A stretch of 8,354 nt of DNA from Candidatus Nanopelagicales bacterium (GCA_938091275.1 CALKMY010000061.1:1-8354), one strand, 5' to 3'; shown: positions 1 to 6,872, counted from the first letter of the stretch. A program made the numbers and translations. Notes: a model not told the origin generated them from the sequence alone.

Positions 1-1
1 T

Positions 2-75
<74 letters not shown>

Positions 76-80
76 CGCTG

Positions 81-112
81 GATGGGGCAGGTGCTGTCGC
101 GCCTGCCCCATC
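81..112 (+). terminator. hairpin terminator after tRNA-Pro
   Basis: A perfect 11-bp inverted repeat, GATGGGGCAGG (81-91) against CCTGCCCCATC (102-112). In RNA it can extend through a U-G wobble and two more GC pairs to a UGUC tetraloop (95-98), making a roughly 14-bp stem. The trailing sequence GATTTCCCGTCGTTTCCCC has only short T runs, typical of actinobacterial terminators that lack a clean U tract. It most likely ends the tRNA transcript and separates it from the next gene. It could also act in the leader of that gene if transcription reads through. Confidence 0.7.
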
Positions 113-131
113 GATTTCCCGTCGTTTCCCC

Positions 132-138
132 GAGGAGG
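132..138 (+). promoter_or_regulatory. Shine-Dalgarno of the sulfotransferase gene
   Basis: GAGGAGG lies four bases before the GTG at 143. The match to the anti-SD is near perfect although the spacing is slightly short. It is the main reason for choosing GTG 143 over the in-frame upstream codon at 8, which lies inside the tRNA gene, and over the downstream ATG at 212. Confidence 0.6.
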
Positions 139-142
139 CCCG

Positions 143-895
143 GTGAGCGTTCCCGACCGACGGCCGTCGCGCTCGGACCTCGGGCCCGTCTCTCGCGAGT
201 ACGTGAAAGCCATGGGCTGGCGCTCGGTCAACATGCACACGCACATCTCGCTCGTCCACTCCTACGTCTACGTAGAGGTGCCCAAGGCTGGCTGCGGGAC
301 CATGAAGGCAACTCTCGGTGGTCTCGAAGCCGCGCGCAAAGGTCCCGGGCTGGTGCGCCGGGTGCAGGAAGCCCCGCACAACCGCATCAACGCCACGCCC
401 TTCGTCAAGCCGTTCCAGTTGCCACCGGATCTGCTGGAGGAAGCCCTCGCGTCTTCGTCCTACCGACGCTTCACGGTTGTGCGCGACCCGGCTACGCGCG
501 TGTTGTCTTCTTATCTGGAGAAGATCAACCAAGGTTTGAAGCAAAGTGAGTCGATCGCCGCGACGTTGGGAATTCCGGCGTCCGAGATAACTTTCGAGCA
601 ATTTCTCGACGTGATCGACGAGCAGCCTTCACGTGAGCAGGATCCGCATTGGCGAAGGCAGGCAGACCATCTGGGCTGGGAAGTCATCGACTACGCCGCT
701 GCTATCCATCTCGAGCATCTCGATTCGTCATGGGATCTGGTGGCAGACCTGACGGGCATCCCGGACCTTCACGAGACGTTCTACTGCAAGAACTCCACCG
801 GAGCCTCGGCCAAGGTGGACGAGTACTTCACGCCGGAACTTCGGACAAAGGTCGCACGCATCTACGAAGCCGACTACTCAGCCTTCGGGTACTAG
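143..895 (+). CDS. Sulfotransferase family 2 protein (PAPS-dependent)
   Basis: A 250-residue protein predicted to transfer sulfate from PAPS to an acceptor, by family most likely a carbohydrate or other envelope molecule; the substrate cannot be read from the sequence. Two PAPS-binding signatures are visible. The 5'-phosphosulfate loop is VPKAGCGTMK at about residues 46-55, after the strand YVYVE. The 3'-phosphate-binding segment is FTVVRDPATRVLSSY at about 110-124, with the RDP motif and Ser122/Ser123. The length fits the compact bacterial Sulfotransfer_2 (PF03567) type. There is no signal peptide or membrane helix, so it should be cytoplasmic. GTG 143 is chosen for its GAGGAGG; ATG 212 (residue 24) is the main alternative. 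The gene stands alone on its strand, between tRNA-Pro and the convergent asd, and its stop directly abuts the asd stop. Family assignment is firm, exact role unknown. Confidence 0.88.
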   Translation: MSVPDRRPSRSDLGPVSREYVKAMGWRSVNMHTHISLVHSYVYVEVPKAGCGTMKATLGGLEAARKGPGLVRRVQEAPHNRINATPFVKPFQLPPDLLEEALASSSYRRFTVVRDPATRVLSSYLEKINQGLKQSESIAATLGIPASEITFEQFLDVIDEQPSREQDPHWRRQADHLGWEVIDYAAAIHLEHLDSSWDLVADLTGIPDLHETFYCKNSTGASAKVDEYFTPELRTKVARIYEADYSAFGY

Positions 896-1948
896 TCAGA
901 ATCGCGCAAGCAGCAGCTCGGCGATCTGCACCGCATTCAGTGCCGCGCCCTTGCGGAGGTTGTCGCCGCTGACAAACAGGGCAAGTCCCCGCCCATCCGA
1001 CACTGTGGGGTCCTGTCGGATGCGACCGACATACGACGGATCTCTCCCCGCAGCCATCAACGGTGACGGCACGTCCGTCAGCACCACTCCCGGGGCATCA
1101 GACAGCAGTTCAGCGGCCCGCTCGACACTCAAGGGGGCGGCGAACTCGGCGTTGATGGCGAGGGAGTGGCCGGTGAACACCGGGACTCGTACGCACGTTC
1201 CACTGACCGCAAGGTCGGGAATCGACAGAATCTTGCGTGTCTCGTTGCGCAGCTTGGCTTCTTCGTCAGTCTCTCCCGAACCATCGTCAAGGAAGCTGCC
1301 CGCCTGCGCCACAACGTTGAAAGCGATCGGCGAGATGTACTTGTTCGGCGCCGGGAACTCCACGGCATCACCTGAATACGTTAGTTCCTCGATGCCGTTT
1401 CCGGACACTGAGTGCACCTGAGAGGCGAGCTCCTCTACACCTGCCAGCCCGCTTCCCGACACCGCTTGATAGGTCGTAGCGATCATCCGGCGCAGCCCGG
1501 CATCGTCGTGCAGCGGCTTGAGCACCGGCATCGCCGCCATGGTGGTGCAGTTCGGGTTCGCGATGATTCCCTTCCCCATTGCCTCGATGGCACCGGGATT
1601 GACCTCGCTGACGACCAGCGGTACTTCGGGATCCATCCGCCAGGCGGAGGAGTTGTCGATCACGATCGCGCCGGCCTGAGCGAAGGCCGGCGCCCACTCC
1701 TTGGACGTGGAGCCACCAGCGGAGAACAGCGCGATGTCGATACCGGTCAAGTCGGCCGTGGCGAGATCCTCGACCACGATGTCCTGATTACCCCAGTCGA
1801 GCGTCGTGCCCGCAGACCGCGCGCTGGCAAGGAAACGCATGGTGTCGACGGGGAACTTTCGCTCGGCGAGCAATGTGCGCATCACGCCGCCGACCTGGCC
1901 GGTGGCACCGACGACAGCGACGTTCACCTTCGCGGAGCTCACGGTCAT
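896..1948 (-). CDS. asd: Aspartate-semialdehyde dehydrogenase
   Basis: A 350-residue cytoplasmic enzyme that reduces aspartyl-4-phosphate with NADPH to aspartate semialdehyde, the branch point for lysine/diaminopimelate, threonine and methionine. The N-terminal NADP loop is VVGATGQVGG at about residues 12-21. The catalytic cysteine is Cys134 in NPNCTT. The substrate-binding segment QAVSGSG is at 161-167, Arg254 lies in CVRVPV and the catalytic His261 in FTGHS. Length is normal and all key residues are present. The ATG at 1948 overlaps the lysC stop as ATGA, so translation is probably coupled; a GTG two codons later is a less likely start. Its stop (896-898) touches the stop of the convergent sulfotransferase gene with no spacer, so no dedicated terminator lies between them. 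Confidence 0.97.
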   Translation of the reverse strand: MTVSSAKVNVAVVGATGQVGGVMRTLLAERKFPVDTMRFLASARSAGTTLDWGNQDIVVEDLATADLTGIDIALFSAGGSTSKEWAPAFAQAGAIVIDNSSAWRMDPEVPLVVSEVNPGAIEAMGKGIIANPNCTTMAAMPVLKPLHDDAGLRRMIATTYQAVSGSGLAGVEELASQVHSVSGNGIEELTYSGDAVEFPAPNKYISPIAFNVVAQAGSFLDDGSGETDEEAKLRNETRKILSIPDLAVSGTCVRVPVFTGHSLAINAEFAAPLSVERAAELLSDAPGVVLTDVPSPLMAAGRDPSYVGRIRQDPTVSDGRGLALFVSGDNLRKGAALNAVQIAELLLARF

Positions 1949-2463
1949 CGCCCCGAACCCGCGTACACGACCGCCTCCCCATCAGCGTCCAGGCCGAATG
2001 CCGAATGCAGCGCCTGCACCGCCTTCGTCGAATCGTCTACACGTGTCACAACAGAAATACGAATCTCCGATGTCGAGATCATCTCGACATTGATGCCCGT
2101 CTCCGCAAGAGCTTGGAAGAAATCGGCGGAGACTCCAGGGTGTGACCGCATGCCCGCACCGATCAACGAGACCTTCGCAATGTGCTCATCGACCGTCAAC
2201 GACTCGAACTCGATCGCCTCTCGCCGTGCGTTGATCGCCTCCATTGCCTGCTGGACCGACCCTTCCGGACAGGTGAAGGTGACATCAGTTCGACCCGTCG
2301 CCGCCGCCGACACGTTCTGAACGATCATGTCGATGTTGATGCCGGCGTCGGCCAAAGCACGAAAGATCGCGGACGCCTGACCCGGCTTGTCAGGAACACC
2401 GACGACCGTCACTTTCGCGTCGTTCACATCTGCCGCAACTCCGGAAATGATCGGCTGCTCCAT
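1945..2463 (-). CDS. Aspartokinase beta subunit from an internal start
   Basis: A probable in-frame internal translation product of lysC, identical to residues 257-428 (172 residues) and holding only the regulatory ACT domains. It starts with MEQPIISGVA at ATG 2463. Directly upstream on the minus strand is a purine-rich run GAAGAAGGAAGAGCT, a good Shine-Dalgarno at workable spacing. In Corynebacterium glutamicum the same arrangement yields LysC alpha and beta (alpha2beta2), and there too the beta subunit is 172 residues. The preceding codons spell IEEGRA in the linker between the kinase and ACT domains, where a separate start makes structural sense. This is inferred from sequence plus the known family precedent; no separate promoter was identified. 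Confidence 0.6.
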   Translation of the reverse strand: MEQPIISGVAADVNDAKVTVVGVPDKPGQASAIFRALADAGINIDMIVQNVSAAATGRTDVTFTCPEGSVQQAMEAINARREAIEFESLTVDEHIAKVSLIGAGMRSHPGVSADFFQALAETGINVEMISTSEIRISVVTRVDDSTKAVQALHSAFGLDADGEAVVYAGSGR

Positions 2464-3231
2464 AGCTCTTCCTTCTTCGATGGCGCGGGTGATCGCTTCA
2501 GGCGACATCACCCAGGTTCCTTCTTTCGACGAAAACGACGAACGAACGTGAATGGGTAGATCGAATCGACGGGCGTACTCCACACATCGCAGGTGCAGCA
2601 CCTTGGCGCCCACGGCTGCAAGTTCCATCATCTCCTCGTACGTGATGAAGGGGACGCGGCGAGCAGCCGGCACAACTCGGGGGTCGGTGCTGAAGACACC
2701 ATCGACATCGGTGTAGATCTCGCAGACATCAGCGTTCAGCGCGGCTGCCAGCGCGACCGCCGTCGTATCAGAGCCACCTCGCCCGAGAGTGGTGATGTCC
2801 TTGGAATCTTGCGCAACACCCTGGAAGCCCGCCACGATCGGGATAGCGCCCTCGGCGAGCGCCTCGCTGATCCGCCCAGGGGAAACATCTATGATCCGCG
2901 CGGCACCATGAGCCGAGTCGGTGATCAACCCCGCTTGCGATCCGGTGTAACTGCGCGCCTCAGCGCCTAGGTCATGAATCGCCATTGCGAGCACAGCCAT
3001 CGAAATCCGCTCGCCAGCGGTCAAGAGCATGTCGAGTTCCCGACCCGGCGGCAGCGGTGAGACTTCGTTGGCGAGGTCGAGCAACTCGTCCGTGGTGTCC
3101 CCCATCGCGGAGACCACGACGACGACCTCGTCACCGGACTTTTTGGTGTCCACAATCCGTCGCGCCACCCGCTTCACGCTGGTGGCGTCGGCGACGGACG
3201 ATCCGCCGTACTTTTGGACAATCAAGGACAC
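1945..3231 (-). CDS. lysC: Aspartokinase (alpha subunit, catalytic plus ACT)
   Basis: A 428-residue kinase that phosphorylates aspartate with ATP, the first committed step of the aspartate-family amino acids and of cell-wall diaminopimelate. Visible features are the N-terminal KYGGSS (7-12), Glu74 in TAGERIS, GFQG (135-138), the nucleotide/substrate segment LGRGGSDTTA (149-158) and YTDVDGVFSTDPR (173-185). Two C-terminal ACT domains cover about 262-428. Aligned from memory with Corynebacterium glutamicum LysC, Ser308 and Thr318 correspond to Ser301 and Thr311, the known feedback-resistance positions, and both are wild type, so concerted lysine plus threonine inhibition is expected. The start is GTG at 3231, just before the conserved KYGGSS; its ribosome site is weak. 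It follows the small membrane gene by 36 bases and overlaps asd by four. Confidence 0.97.
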   Translation of the reverse strand: MSLIVQKYGGSSVADATSVKRVARRIVDTKKSGDEVVVVVSAMGDTTDELLDLANEVSPLPPGRELDMLLTAGERISMAVLAMAIHDLGAEARSYTGSQAGLITDSAHGAARIIDVSPGRISEALAEGAIPIVAGFQGVAQDSKDITTLGRGGSDTTAVALAAALNADVCEIYTDVDGVFSTDPRVVPAARRVPFITYEEMMELAAVGAKVLHLRCVEYARRFDLPIHVRSSFSSKEGTWVMSPEAITRAIEEGRAMEQPIISGVAADVNDAKVTVVGVPDKPGQASAIFRALADAGINIDMIVQNVSAAATGRTDVTFTCPEGSVQQAMEAINARREAIEFESLTVDEHIAKVSLIGAGMRSHPGVSADFFQALAETGINVEMISTSEIRISVVTRVDDSTKAVQALHSAFGLDADGEAVVYAGSGR

Positions 3232-3267
3232 AAAGCCACAGCCTACGGCCGGCCATTGGCGGCAGAA

Positions 3268-3666
3268 CTAATGCTCCCGAAAGCCCCAATACAAGAGCCC
3301 GGAGTAGGCGATGACGAAACTCGATCCAAACGCCAGGTAAAGCCATCGCATGAAGGTCCACTGTTCCTCCGCGGGCAGGAAGACCGTGAGCAGCGTCATC
3401 AGCCCGCCTCCGAGAATCATCACCGCGGCCGCCCCACGAATTCCCGGGCGATCGGCTCGCCGCACCAACCACATCTGACCGGCGAGAGCGACCAAGCAGG
3501 CTCCCACCATCCGCAGAGCCCACTCGGCTTCTACCGACGCGCGCATGCCCAGGGCCTCCGCGAACCAAGCGGGAAGCACGAGGAGCGCTAGCGAGGAAAA
3601 AGCGAAGACGAGTGCGCCGGCGGCCAATACGCCTCTGATGTAGCGAACGTCGTCCACGACCCGCAC
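3268..3666 (-). CDS. Small four-helix membrane protein, function unknown
   Basis: A 132-residue integral membrane protein that I cannot assign to a named family. Four hydrophobic segments are visible at about residues 11-31, 50-68, 77-97 and 104-126, joined by short loops, with the basic loop RRADRPGIRG between helices 2 and 3. The protein ends in YWGFREH. The size and topology recall uncharacterised DUF4345-like proteins, but this is a resemblance only. The frame stays open upstream to 3783; GTG 3666 is preferred because the segment before it is arginine-rich and non-hydrophobic and would run into the divergent MMPL gene. GTG 3657 is an alternative. It lies 36 bases upstream of lysC on the same strand and is probably the first gene of the lysC-asd operon. 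A role in amino-acid metabolism is not shown. Confidence 0.72.
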   Translation of the reverse strand: MRVVDDVRYIRGVLAAGALVFAFSSLALLVLPAWFAEALGMRASVEAEWALRMVGACLVALAGQMWLVRRADRPGIRGAAAVMILGGGLMTLLTVFLPAEEQWTFMRWLYLAFGSSFVIAYSGLLYWGFREH

Positions 3667-3725
3667 GCTAGCGAGGAACGACCCCTCAAGTGGCAGTTCG
3701 ACGCGACGTCGGGAAGTATTCCTCC
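3667..3725. promoter_or_regulatory. Divergent intergenic region: membrane gene/lysC versus MMPL
   Basis: This 59-base gap between divergent start codons must carry, or partly carry, the promoters of both the leftward lysC operon and the rightward MMPL gene. I see no convincing -35/-10 pair on either strand. GGGAAG at 3711-3716 is a plausible ribosome site for the MMPL gene at GTG 3726. GAGGAA at 3673-3678 could instead serve the alternative in-frame GTG at 3690. On the minus strand GAGGGG lies 15 bases before GTG 3666. The promoter assignment rests on gene orientation, not on a motif. Confidence 0.35.
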
Positions 3726-6149
3726 GTGAGTACTCGGGCTCCGGAGAGCGACGCTGCGCCCGTCGACCGCACCCCCAGCGCACGGAAGGGTGTGTGGCTC
3801 GCGATAGCGGTCGCTATCGGCTGGTTGATGATCTCGAGTTGGGCTGGACCCCTGGCCGGACAGCTGTCTCAGGTACAGGAGAACGACAACGCCGCCTTCC
3901 TTCCCTCATCCGCCGAGTCAACGCTCGTCGCCGAGGAGCAGGCCCAGTTCGCCGACAGCACGGCCATCCCGCTTCTCGTTGTGGTGTCCAAGCCAGACGG
4001 CGGCCAATTTACGGCGGCGGATCAGCAAGCTATCGGCGAACTCATTCAACAGATTCCTGATCTGCAGGTGCCCGACGGTGAACAGGTCTCGGCGTATCTC
4101 GATCCGGTCCCGCTCATTCCGATTCCATCCGAGGATGGCGACGCTGTCTTGATCAACGTCGCCGTCAACGGTGATCGCGGATCCGCGCTTCTGGACAACG
4201 GTGAGATTGCTTTCCTCGGCATTGTCGAGGTGATTCGAGAAGCGGCCACCGCCTATCCCGACCTTCAGGTGAACGTCACAGGACCAGGTGGCTTCCTCGC
4301 CGATCTCATCGAAGTTTTCGGGGCCATCGACACCACCTTGCTCATCGCAACCGCACTCGTGGTCGCGATCATCCTCATCTTCGTCTACCGAAGTCCCTTC
4401 CTCTGGCTCATTCCGCTCATTGCCGCGGGTATCGCGCTGTCGACGGCGAGCGCGCTCGTCTACATCCTCGCCGACAACGACGTTGTTGTTCTCAACGGCC
4501 AAAGTCAAGGGATTTTGACGGTGCTCGTCTTCGGCGCGGGGACCGACTATTCACTCCTCCTGGTCAGCCGCTACCGGGAAGAACTGCATCGGCATCGACT
4601 GCACACCACGGCTATTCGTCGCGCTCTTCGGGGCACCGTTGAGCCCATCGTCGCCTCGGGCGCAACGACGTCCATCGGACTCATGTGCTTGCTGCTCAGT
4701 GAATTGAACTCCAACAAGTCGACCGGGCCGGTAGCCGCGATCGGCATTGTCGCCGCAGTGATCGTGATGCTTACTTTTCTCCCGGCTCTTCTGGCGATTC
4801 CTAGTTTCGTGCTGCCGATCCTCGCGTTCTTGGTGCCCACGATCATCGGTCTCGCTATCGGCTTCCTCGTCGATGTTCCACTCACCCCGTTCCTGGGAGC
4901 CGGCGGACTATTCGCTGCAATAACGATCGTCGGCTGGATCGTCTTCGGCATCGCTCGAGTCAAGGGCAAGGGGCCCTTCACTCGTGAACGCTTCCCCTCG
5001 GGTAGTTGGGCGTTTTGGCCTCGCACGCCACGTTTCGGGCAAGAGGACATCAAGATGTCCGGTCTGTGGGCAAAGATCGCCGGCAGCGTGGGGCGTCGAC
5101 CGCGAGTCACCTGGATCGCAACAGCCCTGGTCTTGTTGTTCCTCGCAGGCTTCAGCACCACGCTGAAAGCAGACGGGGTCGCCACCTCAGAATCGTTCGT
5201 CAATGCCGAAGAAGTGGACTCCGTCATCGGGCAGGAGATTCTGGTCGAGAACTTCGCCGCTGGGCTCGGGAGCGAGACGCTGATCACCGCCAACGCCGAT
5301 GCTGCGGTCGACGTCCTGGAAGCGGTTGAGGCAACAGAAGGAATCGACAGCGTCGCGTGGCAGACCGACCTACCACCGGGCGCTCCGGGGCAGATGATGG
5401 CCGAGCCCACCGTCGTGGATGGCCGGGTGCTCTTGCTAGCGACCCTGACCGCTCCTCCCGATTCAGACGAAGCCGAGGTCCTCATCGGCGAACTGCGCGA
5501 GGACCTCGCGGGGATTCCAGGGGCCGACGCACGCGTGGGCGGACCGACCGCCGTCGCCTACGACATCGACCAGGCAAACCTTCGCGATCGCAACGTCATC
5601 ATTCCGCTGGTCCTGTTTGTCATCTCCATCATTTTGATCATCTTGCTCCGGTCCCTCGTCGCTCCGTTGCTCTTGATCGGCACCGTCATCCTGTCTTTCT
5701 TCGCGACGTTGGGTGCCTGTGCTATCGCTTTCAACCACATCTTCAACTTCCCCGGAGCCGATGCGTCGTTCCCGCTTTTCGCGTTCGTCTTCCTCGTTGC
5801 TCTCGGCGTCGACTACAACATCTTCCTGATGACGCGAGTGCGCGAAGAGTCAAAGACGATCGGAACACGACCCGGCATCCTGCGGGGACTCACCGTGACC
5901 GGCGGAGTCATCACCAGCGCCGGCATCGTTCTCGCCGCCACTTTCCTGGTACTCGGAGTTCTTCCGCTCGTTGCCCTCCGTCAAGTGGGCTTCGCCGTCG
6001 CCCTCGGCGTATTGATAGACGCCTTTATCGTCAGGACCACCCTGGTGCCGGCTCTGGCCTACGACATCGGCCGCAAAGTGTGGTGGCCGAGCGCGTTGGC
6101 GCGGGCCGAACAGCCCACCGATCAGCCGGAGTCGCAGCCGGTCGCTTGA
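3726..6149 (+). CDS. MMPL-family (RND superfamily) transporter
   Basis: An inner-membrane transporter of about 807 residues, of the type that uses proton motive force to export lipids or lipid-like molecules. It has the duplicated RND layout: helix 1 at about 22-39, a first external domain, and helices 2-6 at about 203-358 containing FGAGTDYSLLLVSRYREEL (Asp274-Tyr275). Helix 7 is near 460-480, followed by a second external domain and helices 8-12 from about 622, containing LGVDYNIFLMTRVREES (Asp696-Tyr697). The C-terminus GVLIDAFIVRTTLVPAL then WWPS is typical of MMPL proteins. The two Asp-Tyr pairs match the proton-relay positions known in MmpL3. A hydrophobic stretch at about 359-425, before AFWPRTP, is additional. 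GTG 3726 is chosen for GGGAAG upstream; GTG 3690 would add 12 residues. The 3' end overlaps the convergent gene by 28 bases. Substrate unknown; an envelope lipid is the best guess. Confidence 0.94.
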   Translation: MSTRAPESDAAPVDRTPSARKGVWLAIAVAIGWLMISSWAGPLAGQLSQVQENDNAAFLPSSAESTLVAEEQAQFADSTAIPLLVVVSKPDGGQFTAADQQAIGELIQQIPDLQVPDGEQVSAYLDPVPLIPIPSEDGDAVLINVAVNGDRGSALLDNGEIAFLGIVEVIREAATAYPDLQVNVTGPGGFLADLIEVFGAIDTTLLIATALVVAIILIFVYRSPFLWLIPLIAAGIALSTASALVYILADNDVVVLNGQSQGILTVLVFGAGTDYSLLLVSRYREELHRHRLHTTAIRRALRGTVEPIVASGATTSIGLMCLLLSELNSNKSTGPVAAIGIVAAVIVMLTFLPALLAIPSFVLPILAFLVPTIIGLAIGFLVDVPLTPFLGAGGLFAAITIVGWIVFGIARVKGKGPFTRERFPSGSWAFWPRTPRFGQEDIKMSGLWAKIAGSVGRRPRVTWIATALVLLFLAGFSTTLKADGVATSESFVNAEEVDSVIGQEILVENFAAGLGSETLITANADAAVDVLEAVEATEGIDSVAWQTDLPPGAPGQMMAEPTVVDGRVLLLATLTAPPDSDEAEVLIGELREDLAGIPGADARVGGPTAVAYDIDQANLRDRNVIIPLVLFVISIILIILLRSLVAPLLLIGTVILSFFATLGACAIAFNHIFNFPGADASFPLFAFVFLVALGVDYNIFLMTRVREESKTIGTRPGILRGLTVTGGVITSAGIVLAATFLVLGVLPLVALRQVGFAVALGVLIDAFIVRTTLVPALAYDIGRKVWWPSALARAEQPTDQPESQPVA

Positions 6150-6808
6150 GTCTCGTGCACCAGTCGAGAGACCACCTGACCCGATGACTCCTGCTCCTGA
6201 CCCTCCGCGAAGATCAAGGCCACCTGGTCAGAGAGCCCTAAGAGATCGGGGACCGGTACCGCCCGATAGAACGGCTCCTCGGCATCGAAGAACGTTTGAT
6301 CCACCAATGGCTGGGGAGCCAAGAACTCCGAGGCGGACTCCGACGCGCGCGCCATGTACTCCTGCCAGGCATCGTTGTGGTCAAGGTATGCCTGCCGGGC
6401 ACGTTCGATATCTGAGTGCCAGATGGCAATGGGCAGATCCGACACGTCGGCCCCCGCTGCAGCGATGTCTCGCTCTGCATCCGCGGCCAGGCTGCGAAGT
6501 TCGGCGTCGAGTTTTTGCTGCTGGCCCTCGCCACCGTGATCCTCGAAGGCGGCCGCGGTCGCTTCCTGGAGATCCTGCATAGCCTGCTCCGAGGCCTCGA
6601 CTCGCTCGAGGAGGTTCTGCATTTCGACGTTGCGCCACACCGCGTCCGCGAAAACCACCATGCCGGCCAGGATCGTGAGCGTGAAGGCGACGGCGCCTGC
6701 CGCCCACGGAACCCACGGTCGGTGGATCCACGACTCGTGCCCGGTGGTGGCCGCCGAATCCGCCCCGGTAGCCGGCTCAGGTGCCCGATAGCCCTCCATA
6801 TCAACCAT
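6122..6808 (-). CDS. Single-pass membrane protein with helical external domain, unknown
   Basis: A 228-residue protein that I do not recognise. It has a roughly 33-residue cytoplasmic N-terminus, one strong membrane helix at about 34-56 (PWAAGAVAFTLTILAGMVVF region), then an acidic, Ala/Glu/Gln-rich segment at about 57-125 that looks like long helices or a coiled coil. A less repetitive tail contains NDAWQEYM and FLAPQPLVDQTFF. With no cleavage site evident, it is probably anchored with its C-terminal domain outside. ATG 6808 is taken as start; ATG 6799 would drop three residues. No clear Shine-Dalgarno precedes either, so a leaderless or near-leaderless message is possible. It sits in reverse orientation between the MMPL gene, which it overlaps by 28 bases at the 3' ends, and the divergent flavoprotein gene, suggesting an envelope role. 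Confidence 0.78.
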   Translation of the reverse strand: MVDMEGYRAPEPATGADSAATTGHESWIHRPWVPWAAGAVAFTLTILAGMVVFADAVWRNVEMQNLLERVEASEQAMQDLQEATAAAFEDHGGEGQQQKLDAELRSLAADAERDIAAAGADVSDLPIAIWHSDIERARQAYLDHNDAWQEYMARASESASEFLAPQPLVDQTFFDAEEPFYRAVPVPDLLGLSDQVALIFAEGQEQESSGQVVSRLVHETQATGCDSG

Positions 6809-6872
6809 TGTGCGTCACTTTGTTATCTATCTCGTGCCCGGCCCGGAGGTCGGGGCATTACGGTTGTGCGCC
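6809..6872. promoter_or_regulatory. Divergent promoter region upstream of the flavoprotein gene
   Basis: These 64 bases separate the start of the leftward membrane gene from the chosen start of the rightward FAD oxidoreductase gene. The only AT-rich patch is TTTGTTATCTATCT at about 6819-6832. It is the likeliest place for a -10 element: read leftward it gives ATAGATAACA about 15 bases before ATG 6808, which would make that transcript nearly leaderless. The match to a TANNNT -10 is imperfect and I see no -35. GGAGG at 6845-6849 lies 23 bases before GTG 6873, too far to be a normal ribosome site for it; the in-frame TTG at 6864 would be 14 bases away. Confidence 0.35.

Noticed and set aside
1412..2320. 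Open frame of about 300 codons on the plus strand opposite asd and lysC
   Set aside because: It is antisense to two well-identified enzymes, has Arg/His/Asp-rich composition with no recognisable domain, and arises from the high GC of the opposite strand.
3586..3678. Direct repeat CGCTAGCGAGGAA at 3586-3598 and 3666-3678
   Set aside because: One copy is inside a coding region, and a 13-base match is about expected by chance in 8 kb; not enough to call an operator.
4571..5485. Open frame of about 300 codons on the minus strand inside the MMPL gene
   Set aside because: Ser/Thr/Arg/Pro-rich, no domain, antisense to conserved MMPL motifs.
5357..6187. Long arginine-rich plus-strand frame overlapping the end of the MMPL gene
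   Set aside because: Out-of-frame shadow; the MMPL frame here encodes the conserved LGVDY and GVLIDAF motifs.
6808..6870. TTGTGCG repeated at 6808-6814 and 6864-6870
   Set aside because: Seven bases is too short, and there is no supporting symmetry for a regulator site.
6810..6872. N-terminal extension of the flavoprotein from GTG 6810
   Set aside because: It would leave one base between divergent starts, and the added residues match nothing typical of the family.
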